From: Thioglobus_B sp964566765 | Lineage (GTDB): Bacteria; Pseudomonadota; Gammaproteobacteria; PS1; Pseudothioglobaceae | Assembly: GCA_964566765.1 (NCBI GenBank) | Contig: CAZMJI010000035.1 | Span: forward strand, 1-11,978 | DNA length: 11,978 nt | Reading direction: 5' to 3' | Shown here: piece by piece, positions 6,723 through 11,978 of the stretch | Layout: each line of letters begins with the position of its first letter | How positions within the stretch are numbered: the stretch's first letter is position 1 | Notes under the pieces: generated by a model | The model's database searches: none | What the model was told of the DNA's origin: nothing | What the model saw: only the letters and a program-made list of their open reading frames with translations | Program-made: the position numbers and the translations under genes

Positions 6723-8110
6723 AACAGAAAATCCTATCCATCTCACTGATGATTGCCTCTGGCACAACCCTGGCCATGAGCGAACAAGCGTTTATTGATC
6801 GCCTAACCAAGGTGCATCCATTTTTTCAGCAATTGGAGAATACACAGCTGATCTCAGGTATTGACCGACAGGCCACAACCGCCAATCAAGACTGGGTATT
6901 ATCAGCCACCAGTAGCTATAAAGATGAGGACTATGGCGATGTGTCTTCAGTGACCACGTATTCTGATTTAGAGACCACTTCGATTGATCTCTCAGCCAAA
7001 AAACAGCTGGTAGATTCGGGTGCCAGCCTAACTTTGGCACACACTTGGAAAGAGAAATCTAAGGCCTCAACAGCCAGTGTTAACACTCATCGAAATAAGT
7101 TTTCCATCGATTATAGCTATCCACTGCTTAAAGATGCGGGCGGCATTAACGATCGCCTAAATACCGATCTGGCCGATCTGGATGTCAAAATTAGCCAGCT
7201 TGACACCTTAGAAAGTCGTGAGAATTTTGTACTGAAGTATTGGAAGAAGTTTGTGGAATTGGCCTATCTAGAGGCGCAGTTTGAGATTAACCAAGATCGC
7301 GTTTCGCTGGCGCAAAAAGAGCTTAAGTTGGTTGAGGATAAATTTAAAGCCTCTGTGGTAGACAAGGTAGATTTACTCAATCAGAAAGACGCTTACCAGC
7401 GCGCTAAGACGCAGGCACTACAAGCCGAGCAAGAATTGGCATTATTACAATATGAATTGGCACTGGTATTAAAGCTGTCGCTTGATCAGATTCAAACTGA
7501 CTTTAACTTGTATCAAAGCTTCCAACCAGCTGAGAGTAATTTGGAGGCTCACCTGAGTCAACATGCCAGAGCGATTCGAATTGCTGATTTGAAGCGTGAC
7601 AAATTACAGCGTCAGCTTAGCAGTCAGAAAAACCAATCCTTGGCAGACTTGGATCTAAACCTAGGCCTGTCTTCAGAAGGTGAAAATGCTGATTACGACC
7701 ACTCAATAGAGAATCAAGGCGCCTCTTATTCATTAGGCTTAACCCTATCTTATCCATTGGGCGCCACGGCGTCGAATTCAGCGGTGCAAAAAACCCAGGT
7801 GCAAATGAACAATGCTGAGCAGACACGCTTAGAAACCCTGCTTGAGCTGCACACCAGCGCCAAAGTAAATTTAGAGAAGATCAGACTCTTGGCCGAGATG
7901 TTGGACCTAAGTAAAGCACAAATGCTGATTGCCAAAGACAGGGCGGCTGAAGAGCAAAAGCGTTATGCTGATGGCAATTCACAAGCCAGTGTGGTGATTA
8001 GCGCACAAGATAATGCCATGAGCGCTCGAATTAGCTACGCCAAGTCGGCTAAAAATTATCAGCAAGCTGTCTTAGACTATCAAGCCAGTATCGACACCCT
8101 AGTCCAATGA
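6719..8110 (+). CDS. TolC-family outer-membrane efflux protein
   Basis: The 463-residue protein begins with a Sec signal peptide, a basic MKQK, a hydrophobic stretch to about residue 18 and a probable cleavage site after TLA (17-19). The mature part has the duplicated outer-membrane-factor layout. Two beta-strand regions, around TSIDLSAKKQL and YSLGLTLSYPLGA, each precede a long alpha-helical, coiled-coil-prone region rich in Ala, Gln, Glu, Lys and Leu (about 155-250 and 355-460). The DYSYPLLKDAGGINDR segment is typical of the family (often QPLL..G...NR). Such proteins form trimeric channels through the outer membrane and periplasm for RND, ABC or MFS exporters. No adaptor or inner-membrane pump is next to it, so its partner is elsewhere. 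It overlaps both aroK and the following peptidase gene by 4 bp and has no Shine-Dalgarno sequence. The family is firm; the substrate is unknown. Confidence 0.88.
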   Translation: MKQKILSISLMIASGTTLAMSEQAFIDRLTKVHPFFQQLENTQLISGIDRQATTANQDWVLSATSSYKDEDYGDVSSVTTYSDLETTSIDLSAKKQLVDSGASLTLAHTWKEKSKASTASVNTHRNKFSIDYSYPLLKDAGGINDRLNTDLADLDVKISQLDTLESRENFVLKYWKKFVELAYLEAQFEINQDRVSLAQKELKLVEDKFKASVVDKVDLLNQKDAYQRAKTQALQAEQELALLQYELALVLKLSLDQIQTDFNLYQSFQPAESNLEAHLSQHARAIRIADLKRDKLQRQLSSQKNQSLADLDLNLGLSSEGENADYDHSIENQGASYSLGLTLSYPLGATASNSAVQKTQVQMNNAEQTRLETLLELHTSAKVNLEKIRLLAEMLDLSKAQMLIAKDRAAEEQKRYADGNSQASVVISAQDNAMSARISYAKSAKNYQQAVLDYQASIDTLVQ

Positions 8111-9828
8111 GTCTTTCTTATCAGCTCTCGGTTAAAGATCATCACGCACACCTTTTTGCCGTTGAGTTGACACTGGATAATCCCAACCCATTAGGCCAAG
8201 TGTTCTCGCTGCCGAATTGGATTCCAGGCAGTTATTTGATTCGAGATTTTTCCAAGCATATTGTGAGTATGCATGCCAGCTCCCAAGATCAAGCAGTAGG
8301 CATTAAAAAGCTGGATAAAAATCATTGGATTACCCAACCCTGTGACGGACCCATTACTTTGTCTTATGAGGTCTACGCATTTGATTTATCGGTGCGCTCA
8401 GCCTACGTTGATATAGATCGCGGATTTTTTAATGGTAGTAGCGTGTTCTTACTACCACTGGGTCAAGAGCAACAGCCTTGTGACGTGTCGATACAGGTCC
8501 CTGATGAGTGGGAGATTGCCACCACGCTAATAACCAAGGGTCAAGGCTTTAGTGCTGAGAATTATGCTGAGCTAATTGACCATCCAGTGGAGATGGCCAA
8601 GCTGGATTGGTTGCACTTTAAGGTGAATGACACTCAGCACAGCATGGCCATTAGTGGTTCGCATCAGGCAGATCTAAATAGACTGAGTGAGGACTTAACG
8701 CAAATTTGCCAACATCACGTGGGCTTTTTTGGCGACATGCCATTTGATCAATACCTGTTTTTAACCTTGGTTAGAACACAGGGTTATGGTGGTCTAGAGC
8801 ATGGTAAATCCAGTAGTTTAATTTGCTCTAGAAAAGATCTGCCTGAGATAGATGCGCAAGGTGTGAGTAAAGATTACGCCAAATTCTTGGCCTTATGTTC
8901 ACACGAATATTTCCATGCTTGGTGGGTTAAAACCATCAAACCCAGTAACTTCCATCACTTAGATTTAAACACCGAAAACTATACGCATCAACTTTGGGTA
9001 TACGAAGGCTTTACCTCTTATTATGACGAGCTGTCGTTGTTGCGCAGTCAATTGATCACCCCTGAGGCTTATTTAGACTTATTTGCGCAAACAATCTCGC
9101 GTGTGCAGCGAGCTAAGGGTCGTTTATTGCAATCCTTGTCAGAGTCCAGTTATGATGCTTGGACGCGTTTTTATCAGCAGGATGAGAACGCGCCAAATGC
9201 GATCGTGAGTTATTATGCCAAAGGTGCACTGCTGTCCTTTGTGCTAGATATCGAGATTCGCAAACGCAGCAATGATCAGCACACACTGGATCATGTGCTT
9301 CAACACATCTGGCAGCATTACCAGGCCACAGGTACCGAAGACAATACGGTTGAGGCAGTGTGCGCTGAGCTCACGGGTACCGATTTTTCTGAGTTTTTCC
9401 AAAACTATGTTGAAGATACCGTAGAGCTGCCACTGGTTGAAGCGTTTGATTATGTGGGCATTGACTGTCAATTTACCCATAAGGTTGACGACTTATCAGA
9501 GATAGGTATCAGTCATAAATCGGTTGAAGGTCGCTCGGTGATTACTCAGGTGCTGAATCAAAGTTGTGCACATCAGGCAGGCCTGTATGTGGGGGATGTG
9601 ATTGTGGCCATTGATCAGACCAAGGTCGACCACCAGGCGCTAAATGGCGTTATAAAGGCGCTGAAGCCGGGACAGCTGGTTACCCTTAGCGTGCTAAGAG
9701 ATGATACGTTAAGAGATTTGTCGTTAACGCTTACCCCAAGCGAGCCAACAGCTTGTGTCTTAACACCTAAGTCTGAGCTAGATGCACAGACACAACAAAG
9801 ACAAACACAGTGGTTTTACGGCAATTAA
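8107..9828 (+). CDS. M61-family (glycyl aminopeptidase-like) metallopeptidase with C-terminal PDZ domain
   Basis: The 573-residue protein has the gluzincin zinc site: HEYFH (266-270) with its two histidines and catalytic Glu267, followed by WVYEGFTSYY, where Glu300 is the third ligand. GYGGLEH (226-232) is also typical of M61. The N-terminal part, about 1-170, is beta-rich and contains LPNWIPGSYLIRDFSKH (35-51), a family hallmark. A PDZ domain covers about 465-545, with AGLYVGDVIVAIDQ (491-504) as its most recognisable stretch. Characterised relatives remove N-terminal glycine or alanine from peptides. No signal peptide is visible, so a cytoplasmic location is likely. The start overlaps the preceding gene by 4 bp (ATGA) without a Shine-Dalgarno sequence, and the residues SLSYQLSVKDHHAHLF fit the normal family beginning. 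The natural substrate is unknown. Confidence 0.92.
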   Translation: MSLSYQLSVKDHHAHLFAVELTLDNPNPLGQVFSLPNWIPGSYLIRDFSKHIVSMHASSQDQAVGIKKLDKNHWITQPCDGPITLSYEVYAFDLSVRSAYVDIDRGFFNGSSVFLLPLGQEQQPCDVSIQVPDEWEIATTLITKGQGFSAENYAELIDHPVEMAKLDWLHFKVNDTQHSMAISGSHQADLNRLSEDLTQICQHHVGFFGDMPFDQYLFLTLVRTQGYGGLEHGKSSSLICSRKDLPEIDAQGVSKDYAKFLALCSHEYFHAWWVKTIKPSNFHHLDLNTENYTHQLWVYEGFTSYYDELSLLRSQLITPEAYLDLFAQTISRVQRAKGRLLQSLSESSYDAWTRFYQQDENAPNAIVSYYAKGALLSFVLDIEIRKRSNDQHTLDHVLQHIWQHYQATGTEDNTVEAVCAELTGTDFSEFFQNYVEDTVELPLVEAFDYVGIDCQFTHKVDDLSEIGISHKSVEGRSVITQVLNQSCAHQAGLYVGDVIVAIDQTKVDHQALNGVIKALKPGQLVTLSVLRDDTLRDLSLTLTPSEPTACVLTPKSELDAQTQQRQTQWFYGN

Positions 9829-10547
9829 AAATTCCCAAACTCTTGGTTAAGCCGGTGGGTCGCGCCATTCACGACTTCTCTATGATTAAAGAAGGGGATC
9901 GCGTACTATTGGCGGTTTCTGGTGGTAAAGACTCATTAAGCCTATTCCACATTCTAAGGCATTTTCAGCGTCATGCGCCAATTCACTTTGAGCTCGGTGT
10001 GGTTACCATCGACCCCGAGGTGGAGGGCTTTGAACCACAGGCCTTAGAGAGCTTTTTCCAGCAGTTTGAAACCCCGTATTTCTTTGAGGAGTTTCCGATT
10101 TTGGAACAGGCTAAGGAAAGCATGCGCGGCGATTCCTACTGCTCGTTTTGCGCTCGTATTAAGCGTGGCTTGATGTATCAAGTGGCCAGACGCGAAAACT
10201 ACAATGTATTGGCCCTGGGTCAGCATCTGGATGATTTGGCAGAGTCGCTGATGATGTCGATGTGCCACAATGGCAAAATACAAACCATGAAAGCGCACTA
10301 TATCAATGATGCGGGCGACATTCGCATTATTCGTCCTTTGGCCTATGTGCGTGAAAGACAATTGGCTGATTTTGCCAAAGAGGTTAGCTTGCCGGTGATT
10401 GCGGATTCGTGTCCGGCGTGTTTTTCCATGCCAACCGAACGAGAGCACTTTAAACAATGGTTGTTGGCTGAAGAAAAACGCACGCCGAACTTGTACAAAA
10501 ACCTATTGAGCGCCATGAAGCCGATGCTGGACGAGGTCAATGATTAA
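9810..10547 (+). CDS. TtcA-like PP-loop tRNA thiolation protein
   Basis: The 245-residue protein has the ATP-pyrophosphatase P-loop SGGKDS (37-42) and two cysteine pairs, Cys111/Cys114 in YCSFCARIKRG and Cys201/Cys204 in SCPACFSMP. It also has LALGQHLDDLAESL (134-147) and IRPLAYVRERQ (174-184). These match TtcA, which uses an Fe-S cluster on cysteines at the same places to make 2-thiocytidine at tRNA position 32. It is shorter than E. coli TtcA (about 311), mainly lacking the C-terminal tail, so it may be a separate subgroup with a related tRNA substrate. The start is uncertain: the GTG at 9810 overlaps the peptidase gene by 19 bp, has only a weak AAAG upstream, and is chosen because VLRQLKIPKLLVKPVGRAI gives the usual N-terminus before SGGKDS. 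The next ATG, at 9882, would cut into that region. The next gene overlaps its end by 8 bp. Confidence 0.8.
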   Translation: MVLRQLKIPKLLVKPVGRAIHDFSMIKEGDRVLLAVSGGKDSLSLFHILRHFQRHAPIHFELGVVTIDPEVEGFEPQALESFFQQFETPYFFEEFPILEQAKESMRGDSYCSFCARIKRGLMYQVARRENYNVLALGQHLDDLAESLMMSMCHNGKIQTMKAHYINDAGDIRIIRPLAYVRERQLADFAKEVSLPVIADSCPACFSMPTEREHFKQWLLAEEKRTPNLYKNLLSAMKPMLDEVND

Positions 10548-11382
10548 GCTAATCCTACAATTTTTTGCCATCTTACCTTTACGTTTAAATCATGCCTTAG
10601 GTGCCTTGATTGGGCGCTTGTTGTACGCTTTTAATACAGAAACCAAGCGTGTGGTGGTTAGAAACCTTGAGCTGTGTTTTCCAGATCTGACTCAGCAGGA
10701 TAGAGCTAAATTAGCCAAACAATCCTTGATGGAGACAGGTAAGGCGCTGAGCGAATCCAGTTATATTTGGCTCAGAAGTTTCGATAAAAACCAGCAAAAA
10801 GTCGTCTCAATTAATGGACTAGAGGCGCTTGAAGGTGATCAGCCAACCATCTTACTGGTACCACATTTTGGTTGTTGGGAGATTACCGGCCGTGTACTTT
10901 CGCTCACCAAGCCAGTGACCTTTTTATACAAACCACTGAAAAACCAAGCACAAGAGAGGTGGTTATTTGCCAATCGACAGCAGGGCAATCTATCGATGGC
11001 CAGCGCTGATAAAAAAGGCGTGATTAAACTACAAAGAGCTTTGTCCAAGGGTGAGCTGATCGGAATCTTGCCGGACCAGTTTCCAGGTCGAGACAGTGGT
11101 GAGATTGTGCCGTTTTTCAATCAAGATGCCTACACCATGACACTATTAGCCAAGCTGGCGAGAAAAAATAAGGCCAAGGTGGTATTAACTTGGGCCTATC
11201 GCCTGCCTAAAGGCCAGGGCTTTGAACTTAACTTTGAAGCGGTTAACATCAGCTCAGATTCGGGCGATCTTAAAGAGGACTTGCTGTTGATGAACCAAGT
11301 AGTTGAATCTTTAGCGAGACGCGCACCCGAGCAATATCTGTGGAACTACAAGCGCTTTAAGTATCTGGCTGACTACAACTGA
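10540..11382 (+). CDS. Lipid A biosynthesis acyltransferase (LpxL/HtrB family)
   Basis: The product probably transfers a secondary acyl chain from acyl-ACP to a lipid A precursor at the inner face of the cytoplasmic membrane. The 280 residues, slightly short of the usual 290-310, start with a hydrophobic membrane anchor (about 1-30). They then show NLELCFPDL (42-50) and the catalytic HX4E motif in VPHFGCWE (His109, Glu114). GILPDQFPG (175-183) and IVPFFNQDAYTM (189-200) are further family signatures. The C-terminal EQYLWNYKRFK matches the usual W.Y.RFK ending. The start overlaps the TtcA-like gene by 8 bp, with GAGG (10533-10536) only 3 nt away, so coupling is likely. Whether it is LpxL, LpxM or LpxP cannot be told from the sequence, and a related role in another lipid is possible. 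It is the last gene of the block. Confidence 0.9.
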   Translation: MIKLILQFFAILPLRLNHALGALIGRLLYAFNTETKRVVVRNLELCFPDLTQQDRAKLAKQSLMETGKALSESSYIWLRSFDKNQQKVVSINGLEALEGDQPTILLVPHFGCWEITGRVLSLTKPVTFLYKPLKNQAQERWLFANRQQGNLSMASADKKGVIKLQRALSKGELIGILPDQFPGRDSGEIVPFFNQDAYTMTLLAKLARKNKAKVVLTWAYRLPKGQGFELNFEAVNISSDSGDLKEDLLLMNQVVESLARRAPEQYLWNYKRFKYLADYN

Positions 11383-11388
11383 TATAAT
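11380..11388 (+). promoter_or_regulatory. Extended -10 promoter for cysE, overlapping the end of the acyltransferase gene
   Basis: TGATATAAT (11380-11388) combines a TGn extension with a consensus TATAAT. Its TGA is also the stop codon of the acyltransferase gene. No good -35 box stands 16-18 bp upstream, which is common for extended -10 promoters. Transcription would begin at about 11395-11396, at the A of the proposed cysE start codon. The match could be chance in a coding-end region, but a 9-of-9 fit at a gene boundary is suggestive. Confidence 0.55.
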
Positions 11389-11395
11389 GTGTTCC

Positions 11396-11978
11396 ATGAA
11401 ATTTATCGAAGACATTCAAAGCGTTTTTGATCGCGATCCAGCGGCCAGAAACACCTTTGAGATTATCACTTGCTACTCAGGCGTGCAGGTTATGATGTTT
11501 TATCGTCTGGCGCATCGCTTGTGGCTATTAAAACTTAAATGGCTCTCACGTTTTATCATGATGCTGGCGCGCTGGTTGACTGGTATTGAAATCCATCCGG
11601 GCGCAAAGATTGGCCGACGCTTTTTTATTGATCACGGCATGGGTGTGGTGATTGGTGAAACTGCAGAGATTGGTGATGATTGTACCTTGTATCACGGTGT
11701 AACTTTAGGCGGTACTTCCTGGGAAAAGGGTAAGCGTCATCCAACCTTGGAGAACAATGTGGTCATTGGTGCGGGTGCTAAGATTTTAGGGCCAATCACG
11801 CTAAGCGAGGGTGTAAGAGTAGGCTCTAATTCAGTGGTAGTGAAATCCATTGAAGCGGGTAAAACCGTGGTCGGTGTACCAGGTCGTGTGCTTAAAGATA
11901 AGCAAACCAGTAGTGATAAGTTTGATGCTTATGCAACGGGTGGTGGTGCGGATGATCCAACGGTTAAGGCTATTAATT
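11396..11978 (+). CDS. cysE: Serine O-acetyltransferase, short form (3' end outside the window)
   Basis: The product acetylates L-serine with acetyl-CoA to O-acetylserine, the sulfide acceptor in cysteine synthesis. There are 194 codons before the window ends. The N-terminal helical part begins MKFIEDIQSVFDRDPAARNT and is the short type (NifP/EpsC-like), lacking the long extension of E. coli CysE (273 residues). The left-handed beta-helix with hexapeptide repeats starts near GIEIHPGAKIG (63-73) and carries catalytic His80 in FIDHGMG, then LYHGVTLGGTSWEKGKRHP (98-116) and VGVPGRVLKD (159-168). The end FDAYATGG...DPTVKAIN is close to the usual C-terminus, so little is missing. An in-frame ATG at 11387 would add MCS and is also possible; neither start has a Shine-Dalgarno sequence. 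The acyltransferase gene ends 13 nt upstream. Confidence 0.93.
   Translation, partial: MKFIEDIQSVFDRDPAARNTFEIITCYSGVQVMMFYRLAHRLWLLKLKWLSRFIMMLARWLTGIEIHPGAKIGRRFFIDHGMGVVIGETAEIGDDCTLYHGVTLGGTSWEKGKRHPTLENNVVIGAGAKILGPITLSEGVRVGSNSVVVKSIEAGKTVVGVPGRVLKDKQTSSDKFDAYATGGGADDPTVKAIN

Noticed and set aside
11387..11389. Upstream in-frame ATG as the cysE start
   Set aside because: It would add only MCS and lies inside the -10 box; it has no ribosome-binding site. It was not preferred, but it cannot be excluded because family N-termini vary by a few residues.
1..11978. Mobile element, CRISPR array, tRNA/rRNA gene or defence system
   Set aside because: No transposase or integrase motifs, no regularly spaced repeats, no cloverleaf-like stretch and nearly no non-coding space; all genes fit known housekeeping or envelope families.

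Overview
The window comes from a Gram-negative bacterium, most likely a gammaproteobacterium. The evidence is an outer-membrane barrel fragment, a TolC-type protein, a lipid A acyltransferase, and gene sequences resembling gammaproteobacterial lysC, ilvE, aroK, ttcA and cysE. Base composition is moderate and rather AT-leaning in the spacers. A marine sulfur-oxidiser lineage such as the SUP05/Thioglobus group is a guess; nothing here proves it. All recognisable genes lie on the + strand and gene density is very high.

Region 1 (1-3796) is an envelope module. It holds the C-terminal end of a probable DUF1302-like outer-membrane protein, a strong intrinsic terminator, an AT-rich perfect stem-loop, and then a 959-residue RND/MMPL-type inner-membrane transporter closed by a second intrinsic terminator. 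DUF1302-like proteins and RND permeases of this kind are often neighbours, so they may share a transport job, but they look like separate transcripts here.

Region 2 (3797-11382) starts at a good sigma70-like promoter (TATAAT at 3822) and runs as one tightly packed eight-gene block with no visible terminator: lysC, ilvE, a 57-residue CHCC zinc-finger protein, aroK, an orphan TolC-family protein, an M61 aminopeptidase with a PDZ domain, a TtcA-like PP-loop protein and an LpxL/HtrB-type acyltransferase. Junctions range from 5-nt gaps to 19-bp overlaps. Several starts have no Shine-Dalgarno sequence, so translational coupling is likely. The block mixes amino-acid and aromatic biosynthesis with envelope and tRNA-modification functions.

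Region 3 (11383-11978) holds cysE, a short-form serine O-acetyltransferase cut by the window end. An extended -10 element overlaps the end of the previous gene and lies so close to the start codon that the transcript may be leaderless.

The most notable points are an apparent in-frame internal start in lysC that would make a separate beta (regulatory) subunit, the possible leaderless cysE promoter, the orphan TolC protein placed directly behind aroK, and paired cysteines in the periplasmic loops of the RND protein. I see no mobile element, CRISPR array, rRNA or tRNA gene, and no clear new defence or biosynthetic system.
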